A DNA stretch of 64,000 nt from Thiobacillus denitrificans. Lineage in GTDB: Bacteria; Pseudomonadota; Gammaproteobacteria; Burkholderiales; Thiobacillaceae. The notes below the pieces were generated by a model. That model had not been told where the DNA came from. It was given only the letters and a program-made list of their open reading frames with translations, and did no database searches. Shown piece by piece: positions 28,561 to 38,674 of the stretch. The stretch covers positions 241,689 to 305,688 of the forward strand of contig DYIY01000003.1 in NCBI GenBank assembly GCA_020723405.1, read 5' to 3'. The translations under genes and the position numbers were made by a program. Each line of letters begins with the position of its first letter. Within the stretch, counting starts at the first letter, position 1.

Positions 28561-29415
28561 TCAGGACGGATGTCTTGCCGCCGCTTCCAGGGTGTTCTGC
28601 AACAGGGTCGCCACCGTCATGGGCCCCACGCCGCCGGGCACCGGCGTGATCCAGGCGGCCCGCTCGGCGGCGGCGGCGAATTCCACGTCACCCACCAGCT
28701 TGCCGCTGTCCAGACGGTTGATGCCGATGTCGATGACCGTGGCGCCCTCCCTGATCCAGGCCCCCTTGACCATCTCGGGCCTGCCCACGGCGGCCACCAC
28801 CAGGTCCGCCTGGGCCAGGTGGCCGGGCAGGTCCCGGGTGGCGGAATGGCAGACGGTGACGGTGCAGCCGGCCAGCAGCAGTTCCAGGGCCATGGGCCGG
28901 CCCACGTGATTGGAGGCGCCCACCACCACGGCGTGCTTGCCGCGCAGGGGCTCGCCCGTGGTTTCCAGGAGTTTCATGACGCCATAGGGGGTGCAGGAAC
29001 GGAGCAGGGGCTGGCGCACCGCCAGGCGGCCGATGTTGTAGGGATGGAAGCCGTCCACGTCCTTGTCCGGGCGGATGGCCTCAATGATGGCCTCGTCGCT
29101 GATGTGCCCGGGCAGGGGGGATTGCACCAGGATGCCGTCCACGGTGGGGTCGTCGTTGAGGCGCTGGATCAGGTCCATGAGTTCGGCCTGGCTGGTGCCG
29201 GCTGGCAGGTCGTGGGACAGGGACAGCACCCCGGCCTTCTCGCAGGCCCGCCGCTTGTTGCGCACGTAGATGGAAGAAGCCGGATCGGCCCCCAGCAGGA
29301 TCACCGCCAGGCCCGGGATGCGCTCGCCCCGGGCGGCCCCCTCGGAAACCTGGCGTTGGATGTCGGTCAACAGGGCGTCGGCGATGGCTTTGCCATCCAG
29401 GATGCGGGCGGTCAT
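28561..29415 (-). CDS. folD: Methylenetetrahydrofolate dehydrogenase / methenyltetrahydrofolate cyclohydrolase
   Basis: 284 residues. NADP-dependent interconversion of 5,10-methylene- and 10-formyl-[16 protein letters not shown] carries the catalytic Lys; [15 protein letters not shown], the Rossmann motif [18 protein letters not shown] (the usual Ser-Xaa-Ile/Val reads SNHV) and [16 protein letters not shown] are present. The ATG at 29415 (MTARILDG) is chosen for family fit. Lies between the ThDP operon and two tRNA genes. Confidence 0.96.
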   Translation of the reverse strand: MTARILDGKAIADALLTDIQRQVSEGAARGERIPGLAVILLGADPASSIYVRNKRRACEKAGVLSLSHDLPAGTSQAELMDLIQRLNDDPTVDGILVQSPLPGHISDEAIIEAIRPDKDVDGFHPYNIGRLAVRQPLLRSCTPYGVMKLLETTGEPLRGKHAVVVGASNHVGRPMALELLLAGCTVTVCHSATRDLPGHLAQADLVVAAVGRPEMVKGAWIREGATVIDIGINRLDSGKLVGDVEFAAAAERAAWITPVPGGVGPMTVATLLQNTLEAAARHPS

Positions 29416-29494
29416 GGCGATCAAGGCGGGCTGGGAAAGCCGGCATATTACTCCGCCGGCAGCTTCCCGGGCCGGGCGGGTCCGGGCCGGCGCG

Positions 29495-29523
29495 TTGCTT
29501 TTTATACCCCGGCTGGTTACAGT
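29495..29523 (+). promoter_or_regulatory. Possible sigma-70 promoter of tRNA-Pro
   Basis: TTGCTT (29495-29500), a 17-bp spacer and TACAGT (29518-29523) place the start a few bases before the tRNA-Pro gene at 29536. Spacing is ideal but both hexamers are imperfect. Confidence 0.45.
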
Positions 29524-29535
29524 CCCCACCCCCTT

Positions 29536-29612
<77 letters not shown>

Positions 29613-29657
29613 CGATCACCAGCCCGGCTTTCCCCTCCTGCCATGCCGGGACCCGAT

Positions 29658-29734
29658 CTGCCCGTAGCTCAATTGGATAGAGCACCAGCCTTCTAAGCTG
29701 GGGGTTACAGGTTCGATCCCTGTCGGGCAGGCCA
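29658..29734 (+). tRNA. tRNA-Arg (TCT)
   Basis: 77 nt. Acceptor CTGCCCG/CGGGCAG, D-arm GCTC/GAGC, anticodon stem CCAGC/GCTGG with loop CTTCTAA (anticodon TCT), T-stem ACAGG/CCTGT around TTCGATC, discriminator G and an encoded CCA. Probably co-transcribed with tRNA-Pro 45 bp upstream. Confidence 0.97.
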
Positions 29735-29780
29735 TTCCCAATCCGCCTCCTTGCCCCGCCCCGGGCAGACTACCCGGGCG

Positions 29781-32700
29781 TCAGGAGCCGGGTCTGATGG
29801 TTGCGGCCAGGAAGCGGCTTTGCAGCTCCCCCGCCGGCACGGGAGGAGAGAGCAGGTAACCCTGGATCTCGTCACACCCGGCCCGGGCCAGGAAATCCCG
29901 TTGGCTGGTCGTTTCCACCCCTTCGGCCACCACCTTGAGGCGCAGGCTGTGGGCCAGGGCGATGATGCCTTTGACGATGGCGGCGTCATCCGGGTTGCTG
30001 TCGGCGTCGTTGACGAAGGCCCGGTCGATCTTCAGGGTGTCCACGGGGAAACGCTTCAGGTAGGCCAGGGAGGAGTAGCCCGTGCCGAAATCGTCGATGG
30101 CCAGGGTCACGCCCAGTTCCTTGAGTTCCCGCAGGGTGGTCAGGGTGTCCCGGGCCTGCTCCATCAGCACGCTCTCGGTGATCTCCAGTTCCAGCAGGGC
30201 TGCGGGCAGGCCGGTGCGGGCCAGAACCTGGGCCACGTCGTGCACGAAATCCGGCCGTTTGATCTGGTGGCCGGACAGGTTCACGGCCACCGGATGGGGG
30301 GGCAGGCCGGCATCCAGCCAGGCCTTGGCCTGGAGGCAGGCCTGGTGGAGCACCCACTCGCCGATGGGCACGATGAGCCCGGTCTCCTCGGCCACCGGGA
30401 TGAACTCACCGGGCGGCACCAGCCCCCGGCTGGGATGGTGCCAGCGCACCAGGGCTTCGGAACCCACCAGGGTGCCGCCGGCCAGTTCCACCTTGGGCTG
30501 GTAATGGAGGGTCAGTTCATCCCGCTCCAGGGCTCGGCGCAGGGCGCTTTCCAGTTGCAGGTGGGCGGACAGGCTGGCCTCCATGCCGGCCTCGTAGTAG
30601 GCGTAGCCGCTGCTGTTCTTCTTGGCCCGGTACATGGCCGTGTCGGCATGCTTGAGCAGGGCATTGGCCTCGCTGCCGTCCTCGGGGAAGACGGAAATGC
30701 CGATGCTGGTGGAAATGAAGATGTCGTGGCCGTCGATCTCGAAGGGGGTGGTCAGGGCGCGGATGATCTTCAGGGCCGCGGCTGCGGCGGCAGCCGGGTT
30801 GGCGATCTCGCCCAGGGCCAGGGTGAATTCATCGCCGCCGAAGCGGGCCACGCAATCACCGCCCCGGACGCAGTGCTGGATGCGCCGGGCCACGGATTTG
30901 AGCAGCCGGTCGCCGATGTCGTGGCCCAGGCTGTCGTTGACGTACTTGAACCGGTCCAGGTCCAGGAACAGCACGGCCAGTTGCCGGCCCTGGAGCCGGG
31001 CGGCCTCCAGGTGGCGGGCCAGATGGTCCATGAACATGACCCGGTTGGGCAGGCCGGTCAGGGTGTCGTTGTAGGCCAGGTGGCGCACGTGGCGTTCGGC
31101 CTGGCTGGCCTCCACCATGCGCCGCACCCGCTGGCTCACCACGGCCAGATGCACGGGTTTGGGGATGTAGTCGCTGGCCCCGGCGGCAAAGGCCCGGTCG
31201 ATGGAATCCCCGTCCTCCAGGGCGGTCACCATGAGCACCGGCAGGTTGGCCGTATCCGGGTTCTCGCGCAGCTTGGCGCAGGCGGTGAAGCCGTCCAGCA
31301 CCGGCATCATGGCATCCAGGAGGACGGCGTCGGGATGCAGGCGGGCCACCATGTCCAGGGCCTGGGCGCCCTCGGCGGCAGTCTCCACCCGGAACCCGTC
31401 CCGTTGCAGGGTGTAGCGCAGGGCGGCCCGGGTGCTGCGGTCGTCGTCCACCACCAGCACCAGGGGAGCGCTGTCCGCCTGGCGTTCCGCTTCCGGGGTG
31501 GGGCGCCGCAACTCGGCGCCGAGCCGGGCCGCGGCGGCGGCATAGGCCCCGTGCAGATCGGCCATGAGGGCCTCGGCCTGGGTGAACTCGCCGGCATCCA
31601 GCAGTTCCTCCAGTTGCCGGCACAGGCCGGCCAGGCCCAGGGCGCCCATGTTGCCGGAACTGCCCCGCAGGGTATGGGCCAGGGCATGGGCGACGGCGGC
31701 GTCCCGGGCGGCCAGGGCCTGGGCCAGACCATCCAGGTTGGCCGGAGTGTCCTCCAGGAAGGGACGGATGGCTTCCCCCAGCGCGTCCCCCAGGGCCTGG
31801 CGCAGCTTGGCCAGGGACTCCCGGTCCACCGCTTCCGCCGGTTCCCCGGCGGCCCCGGTCTCCGGCAGGGGCACCGGCAGGTCGCGGCCCGTCCAGCGGC
31901 GCAACCGCTCGGCCAGGCTGTCCAGGGTGAGGGGCTTGCCCAGATGGTCATCCATGCCGGCAGCCAGGCATTTTTCCACGTCCACCTGGCGGGTGTTGGC
32001 GGTCATGGCCACGATGGGCAGGCGTTGGCCGACGCCCGCCCGGGTTTCCCGTTCACGCAGGTGGGCAGTGGTCTCGTATCCGTCCATCTCCGGCATGTTG
32101 CAGTCCATGAGCACCAGGTCGAAATGCTCCCGGGCCAGCAGGTCCAGGGCCGCGCTCCCGCCGTCGGCGACCCGGCTGGCGCAACCGAGCATGCCCAGCA
32201 TGCCGGCAGCCACGGCCTGGTTGGTGCGGTTGTCTTCCACCACCAACACCCGGCAGGCCTCCCCGCTGACGGGGGCCGGCAGGGTTTCCAGGGGCAGGGG
32301 CCGGGCCGTACCCCGGGCCAGTTCCGCCAGGCTGGCGCGCAGCCGGCCGGGGCGCAGGGGTTTGGCCAGGTAGGCGTCGGCATCCCACAGGCTGGCGGCG
32401 TCGGGGCTGACGCCGTAGCCGCTGCCCAGGTGGTCCAGCACCAGCAGACGGGTGCCGGCCAGGGTGGCGTCGGCGTGGATGCGGCGGGGCAGTTCGCCCC
32501 CCGAGGCCAGGGCAAAGGTGGCATCCAGGATCACCACGTCGAAGGCCGTGCCGGCCCGGAAGGATTCGGCCAGGGTGGCCAGGGCCGCGTCGCTGTCCTT
32601 GGCCAGGGCGCACTCCAGGCCCCAGCCGGCCAGATGCTGGCAGAGGAAATCCCGGACGATGTCGGCCTCCACCAGCAGCACAGCCCGCCAGGCCGGCAGA

Positions 32701-34226
32701 AGGGGGGCGGTGGCGGTGGCGGCCGGGGCGGACTGGTCGGGCAAGCTCAGGCGCAGCCAGAAACGGCTGCCCTGGCCGGGTTCGCTGTCCACGCCCAGTT
32801 CGCCGCCCATGAGGTCAACCAGTTGCCGGGAAATGGCCAGGCCCAGGCCCGTGCCTCCGTACTTGCGGGTGGTGGAAGGGTCGGCCTGGGCGAAGCTTTC
32901 GAACAGCCGGGTGCGCATGGCGGGCTCGATGCCGATGCCCGTGTCGCGCACCTCGAAGCGCAACGTCCCGTCGCCTTCGACAGCCAGGCGGGCGGCCACC
33001 TCGCCGCTGGCGGTGAACTTCACCGCGTTGCCCACCAGGTTGGCCAGCACCTGGCGCAGGCGCTTGGGGTCCCCCAGCACCCGGCCGGGCACCCCGGGAA
33101 GAATCAGGCTGCCTACCTCCAGGCCCTTCTGGTGGGCCTGCACGGCGAACAGTTCCACCACCTCTTCCAGTACCTGGCCGGGATCGAAGGGGATGTGCTC
33201 CAGTTCCATCTTGCCCGCGTCCAGCTTGGAGAAGTCCAGGATGTCGTTGATCAGTTCCAGCAGCGAGCGGGCCGAACCCCAGGCCACGTCGACGAACTCC
33301 CGCTGCTGGCGGGGCAGCTTCATGGCCTTGAGGATGTCCAGCATGCCGATGACGCCGTTCATGGGGGTGCGGATCTCGTGGCTCACCGTGGCGGCGAACT
33401 GGGCCTTCAGGCGGGCGAACTCCAGGGCCTTGTCCCGGGCCTCCAGGAGTTCGTACTCCCGTTCCTCCAGCACCCGCATCATGTTGTTGAAGGCCTGGGC
33501 CATGGCGCTGATGTCCCGGGGGCCCGCCGGAACGACCCGGGTGCGCTTCTCGCCCGATTCGGCCCGGGCCATGGCAGCCGACAGTTCGTCCAGGGGCTGG
33601 GCCGCATGGCGGGTGATGATGCGGATCAGGACCAGGATCAGGAAGGCGAAGGAGAAGGAGGTCAGCATGTTGGCCAGGAACAGATCCCGGGTCATGAGGT
33701 CCAGGGACTCCTTGCTCATGCGCACCGCCACGCTGCCCAGCAGTTCCCGCCGGCCGGGCTCCACCTCGAAGGGATTGGCCACGTTCTCCACCTGGGAATA
33801 GACCGGCGCCACGAAGCGCCAGGCATCGTCCGTCTCGCCGGCCAGACTGGCCTGCTGCACCGTCTCCAGCAGGGCCACCCGGCGCACGGGCGGGGCCTTG
33901 CCCTGGCGGTTGCGATGGATGAGCTGGCGGCCGTCGCCGTGCAGGATTTCCACTTCCACCACCCCGGGAAAGGCCAGGGTGGCGTTGACCGCTTCCTCGG
34001 CGTTCTCCGGGGAGGCGGTGAGCAGGGCCAGCATGCTGTGCCGGGCCAGGCTGTCGGTGATGCGCACCCCCTGGTCCACCAGATCCTGGCGTACCCGCTG
34101 GGTGCCCTGCCAGGAACTGGCCAGGAAGGAGAACAGGGCCAGGCACAGGATGCCGACGGTCACGGCCACCCGCAACTGGCGTTCCAGGGTGTAGCGGTGC
34201 AGGAAGGTGGCCAGGTGGCGCTTCAT
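29781..34226 (-). CDS. Giant hybrid sensor kinase with GGDEF and EAL domains
   Basis: 1481 residues. TM1 (about 20-38), periplasmic sensor (40-180), TM2 (about 183-203), HAMP, HisKA (His about 283 in [10 protein letters not shown]), HATPase ([24 protein letters not shown]), a degenerate receiver (acidic pair altered, LLVEAD), a canonical receiver (LMDCNMPEMDGYE, Asp about 707), HPt (His about 851, AHTLRGSSGNMG), another receiver (LLDAMMPVLDG, about 969), GGDEF (RFGGDEF, about 1129) and EAL (SEALVRWHHP, about 1256; IDDFGTGYSSL). Both c-di-GMP modules keep their motifs, so synthesis, hydrolysis or both are possible. The 16-nt gap to the upstream periplasmic binding protein gene suggests that protein supplies the input signal. 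Confidence 0.94.
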   Translation of the reverse strand: MKRHLATFLHRYTLERQLRVAVTVGILCLALFSFLASSWQGTQRVRQDLVDQGVRITDSLARHSMLALLTASPENAEEAVNATLAFPGVVEVEILHGDGRQLIHRNRQGKAPPVRRVALLETVQQASLAGETDDAWRFVAPVYSQVENVANPFEVEPGRRELLGSVAVRMSKESLDLMTRDLFLANMLTSFSFAFLILVLIRIITRHAAQPLDELSAAMARAESGEKRTRVVPAGPRDISAMAQAFNNMMRVLEEREYELLEARDKALEFARLKAQFAATVSHEIRTPMNGVIGMLDILKAMKLPRQQREFVDVAWGSARSLLELINDILDFSKLDAGKMELEHIPFDPGQVLEEVVELFAVQAHQKGLEVGSLILPGVPGRVLGDPKRLRQVLANLVGNAVKFTASGEVAARLAVEGDGTLRFEVRDTGIGIEPAMRTRLFESFAQADPSTTRKYGGTGLGLAISRQLVDLMGGELGVDSEPGQGSRFWLRLSLPDQSAPAATATAPLLPAWRAVLLVEADIVRDFLCQHLAGWGLECALAKDSDAALATLAESFRAGTAFDVVILDATFALASGGELPRRIHADATLAGTRLLVLDHLGSGYGVSPDAASLWDADAYLAKPLRPGRLRASLAELARGTARPLPLETLPAPVSGEACRVLVVEDNRTNQAVAAGMLGMLGCASRVADGGSAALDLLAREHFDLVLMDCNMPEMDGYETTAHLRERETRAGVGQRLPIVAMTANTRQVDVEKCLAAGMDDHLGKPLTLDSLAERLRRWTGRDLPVPLPETGAAGEPAEAVDRESLAKLRQALGDALGEAIRPFLEDTPANLDGLAQALAARDAAVAHALAHTLRGSSGNMGALGLAGLCRQLEELLDAGEFTQAEALMADLHGAYAAAAARLGAELRRPTPEAERQADSAPLVLVVDDDRSTRAALRYTLQRDGFRVETAAEGAQALDMVARLHPDAVLLDAMMPVLDGFTACAKLRENPDTANLPVLMVTALEDGDSIDRAFAAGASDYIPKPVHLAVVSQRVRRMVEASQAERHVRHLAYNDTLTGLPNRVMFMDHLARHLEAARLQGRQLAVLFLDLDRFKYVNDSLGHDIGDRLLKSVARRIQHCVRGGDCVARFGGDEFTLALGEIANPAAAAAAALKIIRALTTPFEIDGHDIFISTSIGISVFPEDGSEANALLKHADTAMYRAKKNSSGYAYYEAGMEASLSAHLQLESALRRALERDELTLHYQPKVELAGGTLVGSEALVRWHHPSRGLVPPGEFIPVAEETGLIVPIGEWVLHQACLQAKAWLDAGLPPHPVAVNLSGHQIKRPDFVHDVAQVLARTGLPAALLELEITESVLMEQARDTLTTLRELKELGVTLAIDDFGTGYSSLAYLKRFPVDTLKIDRAFVNDADSNPDDAAIVKGIIALAHSLRLKVVAEGVETTSQRDFLARAGCDEIQGYLLSPPVPAGELQSRFLAATIRPGS

Positions 34227-34242
34227 GCGCGGGAGCCCGTTT

Positions 34243-35421
34243 TCATTGGCCGGTGAAGACCAGGTCGAAGGCCTGCTGCTGCCGGGCGCTGAAGATCAGG
34301 CCCAGGTGCTTGGCGGTGCGCAGGTTTACCGCCATCTGCACGTCCTTCAGGGGGGTCACGCCCCGGTTGGCGGCATCCCCGTTGGCCAACAGGCCCAGCG
34401 CCGTGCCCGCCAGATTGCGGCCCAGGCCCAGGTTGTCGGGAAACAGGGAGAACAGCGCCCCCCGCCGCACATGGCCGAAACTGCTGGAGAACACCGGCAG
34501 GCGCCGCTCCCAGGCTTCGCGCATGACCAGGGGCAGCACGGTGGACTCGTCCACGGTGGTGGCATCCTGGGGCAGCCAGAGGGCATCCCGCTCCGGATCG
34601 GTGCGGGCCAGCACTTCCTGATAGAGGCGCACCGCAGTCTTCAGATCCCGGGCCTCCTCGGCCAGCAGTTCCAGCCCCTGCTCCCGGGCGGCCTCCCGGG
34701 CCAGGCGCAGCAGCCAGCCGTTCTGCCGGGGATCGTAGATCACGTGCACCCGCCGCACCTGGGGCGCCAGGCTGCGCAGCCGGGCGAACAGCAGGGCCGG
34801 GTCCGGGGACAGGCTGATCACCGACCGGCTGCGCGCCTCCTCCTCGGGCAGGGCAGTGACCCCCCCCACCACCACCCCGAATTCCCGGTTGAGGGCCTCG
34901 GCAGTCTGCATGCCCTGGCGGCCCAGGGCGATGACCACCCGCACGTCCCGGGCCTTGAGGGTGTTGCGCAGGGCGCCGGCATCGGTGTTGGGGGTGACGG
35001 CGTAGCTCACCACCTGGTTCTTCGACTGGGTTTCGATGCCTTGGATGATCTTGTCGAACACGCTGCGGTAGGGTTCCCCGGTATCCGGATAGACCACGGC
35101 GATGGCGCCTTCCCCGCCCAGGGCCACCTTGCCGGCCAGGGGCCAACGACCACCCCCGGCCTCGGCCACGAGCATGTCGCTGTAGGACAGGCGGATGGGC
35201 ACCAGCCGTACGCTGGGCATGTCCTGGATACCCTCCAGGATTTCCTGGAACTGGCCGGATTCCAGTTCGTCGCCCTCGGCATAGAGCACGGCCAGGGGGG
35301 TGGGCTGGGCATCCCAGCGGGCAGCGGGGACGGGCGTGGCCGTCAGCAGGATCGGCAGCAGGCAGGCGCCGATCCGTGCCAGGACGGGAAGACGGTGGAA
35401 GGGGCGAAGCAGCCGGAACAT
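34243..35421 (-). CDS. Periplasmic ABC-type substrate-binding protein (sensor partner)
   Basis: 392 residues. Signal peptide (about 1-34, ending TPVPAA), then a two-lobed type I periplasmic-binding fold of the ABC_sub_bind group: LAVLYAEGDELESGQFQEIL, RVVIALGRQGMQTAEALNREFG and VRRVHVIYDPRQNGWLL. No permease or ATPase gene is nearby. It lies 8 nt after the TonB receptor and 16 nt before the hybrid kinase, so a role in signal perception rather than transport is likely. Start at 35421 with GAGG upstream; the long frame upstream is a shadow of the receptor gene. Confidence 0.86.
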   Translation of the reverse strand: MFRLLRPFHRLPVLARIGACLLPILLTATPVPAARWDAQPTPLAVLYAEGDELESGQFQEILEGIQDMPSVRLVPIRLSYSDMLVAEAGGGRWPLAGKVALGGEGAIAVVYPDTGEPYRSVFDKIIQGIETQSKNQVVSYAVTPNTDAGALRNTLKARDVRVVIALGRQGMQTAEALNREFGVVVGGVTALPEEEARSRSVISLSPDPALLFARLRSLAPQVRRVHVIYDPRQNGWLLRLAREAAREQGLELLAEEARDLKTAVRLYQEVLARTDPERDALWLPQDATTVDESTVLPLVMREAWERRLPVFSSSFGHVRRGALFSLFPDNLGLGRNLAGTALGLLANGDAANRGVTPLKDVQMAVNLRTAKHLGLIFSARQQQAFDLVFTGQ

Positions 35422-35429
35422 GGCGGGCC

Positions 35430-37574
35430 TCACTCGCTGCGGTAGCGCAGTTCCAGCCAGACGCTGCGGCCGGGCATGGGCAGGTCGTCGGGCAGGTTGC
35501 TGGCGCTGGCGCCGGAAGTGGGCTCCCGCACGTCGGCGTCGAACAGGTTGCGCAGGGAGATGGCCGGTTCCCAGCCCCGGCCCGGCTTGTCGCGGCGCAG
35601 GGTGAGATCCACGCTGACGTAGTCGTCGATGGGCGGACGGCTGTCCCCGGGTTCCCGCTCCCGGTCCAGCACCCACTTGGCCTGGCCGTTGAGCAGCCAG
35701 CCCGGGGCCGGGCGCCAGTCGGCGCGCAGATAGACCTGGTGATGGGGGGCCAGGCCGGCGTCCTGGTCGGTGGCCTCGTCGATGGATCGCTGGTAGGCGT
35801 AGTTGCCGGACAGCCGCAGGCTGTCGCTCACCTCCCAGGCCACTTCCAGTTCCAGGCCGGAGCCGTGCTGCCGGCCGGCATTGCCGGCGGTGCTGCCGGT
35901 GGTGGGGTCGGCGTTGGGCAGGAAGCGGATCACGTCGTCCAGGCGGTAGTGGAACAGGTTGAGGCCGGTCTTCAGCCGGGGCCGGGGCTGCCAGGCGAAG
36001 GCCAGTTCCAGGCTGTCGATGGTTTCCGGTTTCAGGTCCGGGTTGCCCAGGGCCACCGGATTGTTGAGCGTGTAAAGCTCCACGAAGGACGGGGCGCGGA
36101 AGGCCCGGCCCAGCATGAGCTTGCTGGTCAGGTTGTAGGCGGTGTCCCAGACCAGGGCCAGGCGGGGGTTGGTGGTGCCGCCGAAGTCGGAGTAATGGTC
36201 GTGGCGCACTCCGGCGGTGAAGGTCCAGTCCGGCGCCAGGCTCCACTCGTCCTGGACGTAGGCGTGCCAGGCATCGCGCAGGTGGGGTGCCAGGAAGAGC
36301 AGGCCGTTGGCCTGGGTTGCCTCCACGATGGAGCAGGCCAGGTTGACGCACATGGGCACGTTGCCGATGCCCGGCACGTTCACGAAGGCGAAGTTCTTGG
36401 TCTCCGTGACCTTGTACAGATCGTCCCGGAACCAGCCGGCCCCCAGGCGCAGCTTGTGGTCGGCCAGTCCGGTATAAGTGGCGGAGCCTTCCAGGCGGGT
36501 ATGCCGTTCCCAGTGCTGGGGCCGGCCCACCATGCCGATGCTGGAGGCGCTGCCGCCGGGCAGGGCCAGGGGCAGGGCCGAACCGGCGGGGAACAGGGTG
36601 ATGTCGGAGTTGGGTTCGGAGATGTGCTGGAAGGCCGCCTGTGCCATGACAGCCCAATCCGGCCGGAAATCCGCGTCCTGCCAGGTCAGGTCGGTGTTGA
36701 AGGTCTTGCCGTCCATCGCGGAATCCGGATCCAGGGCGTCGGCCACGCCGCTGCCCGTCGTATTGCCCGGCCGGGCCTTGTAGCCAGAGCGCAGGCGCCA
36801 GGCCTTGCGGCTCAAGTCCAGTTGCACGTCGATGGCGTCGAAGGCTGCGTTGACGGGGCCCGGGGCGTGGGAGGCCGCCGTGCTGAAGGTGGTGTCCAGA
36901 CTGGACTGGGCGTCGGCCGTCACGGTGCCGGCGAAACCGTCGGTGCGGCCCAGGCGAAGGTAGAGGCCCGTGTCGAAATCCGCCCACCGGCCGCCGTGCC
37001 GGACCCAGGCGTGGTAGGTGTCGAAGGATCCGGCGCGCAGGCCGAACTCGTCCCCCTCCGCTTCGCCGGGGGCCTGGGTGACGATGTTGATCACCCCCGA
37101 CACCGCTTCGGCGCCGTGGAGGGCGGAGCCCGGGCCGCGGATGACCTCGATGCGGGCCACGTTCTCCAGGGGGAAGTCGCCCCACTGGCGGCCCCGGTCG
37201 CCCACGTAGCCGCTGGTGATGGGAATGCCGTTGACCATCACCAGCACCTCCGGATTGAACTGGGTGAGTATGCCGCGCACGCCGTAGAGGGGCAGCCACT
37301 GGTTGCCGTGGCGGGACACGTGCAGGCCCGGCACCGTCTCCAGCACCTGGTCCAGATCGGTGGCACCCATGGCCTTGATGTCCTCGGCGGTGATCACGCT
37401 GGCCACCGAGGGGGCCTTGGCAATGGGCGTGGCGCCGCCGGTGGCGATGCTGACCATCTCCCGGTCACCGTAGGCCAGGGCCAGATCCGGGTCCGACTGG
37501 CCCCGGGCCGCGGGACAGACAGCGGCAAGCAGCAGGGCCAGCAACAGGGGATGGGGCGGCAGGACATTGGACAT
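35430..37574 (-). CDS. TonB-dependent outer-membrane receptor (copy 2)
   Basis: 714 residues. Signal peptide (about 1-26), plug (about 40-160, SVITAEDIKAMGATDLDQVL and VARIEVIRGPGSALHGAEAVSGVINIVT) and barrel ending VWLELRYRSE. The mature N terminus DLALAYGDREMVSIATG parallels copy 1 at 24375-26519, and the lengths are identical, so they are clear paralogues. An alternative ATG at 37595 would add seven residues; 37574 is preferred because AGGG lies upstream of it, inside a small hairpin. First gene of receptor-binding protein-hybrid kinase, divergent from a Cache protein gene. Confidence 0.92.
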   Translation of the reverse strand: MSNVLPPHPLLLALLLAAVCPAARGQSDPDLALAYGDREMVSIATGGATPIAKAPSVASVITAEDIKAMGATDLDQVLETVPGLHVSRHGNQWLPLYGVRGILTQFNPEVLVMVNGIPITSGYVGDRGRQWGDFPLENVARIEVIRGPGSALHGAEAVSGVINIVTQAPGEAEGDEFGLRAGSFDTYHAWVRHGGRWADFDTGLYLRLGRTDGFAGTVTADAQSSLDTTFSTAASHAPGPVNAAFDAIDVQLDLSRKAWRLRSGYKARPGNTTGSGVADALDPDSAMDGKTFNTDLTWQDADFRPDWAVMAQAAFQHISEPNSDITLFPAGSALPLALPGGSASSIGMVGRPQHWERHTRLEGSATYTGLADHKLRLGAGWFRDDLYKVTETKNFAFVNVPGIGNVPMCVNLACSIVEATQANGLLFLAPHLRDAWHAYVQDEWSLAPDWTFTAGVRHDHYSDFGGTTNPRLALVWDTAYNLTSKLMLGRAFRAPSFVELYTLNNPVALGNPDLKPETIDSLELAFAWQPRPRLKTGLNLFHYRLDDVIRFLPNADPTTGSTAGNAGRQHGSGLELEVAWEVSDSLRLSGNYAYQRSIDEATDQDAGLAPHHQVYLRADWRPAPGWLLNGQAKWVLDREREPGDSRPPIDDYVSVDLTLRRDKPGRGWEPAISLRNLFDADVREPTSGASASNLPDDLPMPGRSVWLELRYRSE

Positions 37575-37585
37575 GGGGGGGATAA

Positions 37586-37602
37586 CCCTGGACATACCAG
37601 GG
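37586..37602 (-). promoter_or_regulatory. Hairpin overlapping the receptor ribosome-binding site
   Basis: CCCTGG and CCAGGG separated by 5 nt lie 12 nt before the receptor ATG. In the mRNA the 3' arm contains the only AGGG Shine-Dalgarno candidate, so the fold would sequester it. It could equally be a protein operator. Confidence 0.35.
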
Positions 37603-37721
37603 AATGATGGGCATGAATGCGTGGTTTGCCAACTCCGTCCTTTCCGCAGGCGGCATGGCCCCATCGTGCGGCCCGGCCCGCTTCGCGCTACTCTTGCCCC
37701 TCCGCAAGAACCGTTCCGCCC

Positions 37722-38674
37722 ATGAAGTCGTCCTGGAAACAAAGCATCTACCTGCAAAGGGAGCGTCTGGCCCAGTTGCTCCACGAGCCCCTGGCCCGGC
37801 TGGCGGCCCTGTGTGCGCCGGCCTGGGGCGACCGCCAGGCCCTGGACGACGTGTTGCGGGCCGGCTTCGGCGGCATTCCCCATTGCACCTACATCTACTG
37901 CGTGGGCTTCGACGGCATCCAGATCTGCGACAACGTGGGCGTGGAAGGCCTGGCGCCGGAACACTTCGGCCGGGACCGCTCACGCCGTCCCTACATGCAG
38001 GAGGCGGTGCCGGCCTGGGGTTTCCTCCTTTCCGACGCCTATATCAGCCTCCTGAAGCAGCGGCCTTCCCTGACCGCCCTGCAGATCGTGCGCAACGAAC
38101 AGGGCAAGCCCCTGGGCTACCTGGGGGCCGATTTCGATCTGCGGGACCTGCCGGTGACCGCCGAGCTCTACGAGGAGCCAGGCCACTGGCGCCAGGTGAA
38201 GGGCGATCCGTCCATCCGCGGCCTGGTGTTCGAGCAGTGCCGGGCGGAGAGCGCCCTGGATCGGAGCATGGCCAAGTCCCTGTCCATCCTGGAGGAGCTG
38301 CTCACCCATCGGGGCGTCTTCCAGTGCGTGATCCACTTCGCCAGCAGCCAGGCCACCATCTGGACCCTGGACGATCCCTTCCGCTACCGCATCCTGGACC
38401 AGGAGGCCCTGGCGGACCCGGACATCTGCCTGGTCTATCCGGTCCGCTCCTATCCGGAGGACGCGGAAGTGCCCCAGGAGGCGGTCGCCCGCATCCTGGA
38501 GCATCTGCGTGCCCTGCGTACGGCCGACGAGCAGATCTACCTGCGCATGTCGTCCATCAACCTGTTCAACGGCATGGTCAGCCTGACCTTCTCCTGCGAC
38601 GGCACCCACTACCTGCGCCACGACGAATTCCTCGACAAGGAAAGTCCCTTCTGGTTCGGCGGGCCGGCCGGCGC

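Noticed and set aside
29751..34256. 1501-codon open frame on the plus strand opposite the giant hybrid kinase
   Set aside because: A shadow caused by high GC and codon bias. Its translation is Gly/Gln/His/Val-rich with no domain, while the minus strand has a full set of conserved motifs.
34243..37299. A 1018-codon frame that would fuse the binding protein to upstream sequence
   Set aside because: The upstream part is an out-of-frame shadow of the TonB receptor; a signal peptide and a Shine-Dalgarno site mark the true start at 35421.
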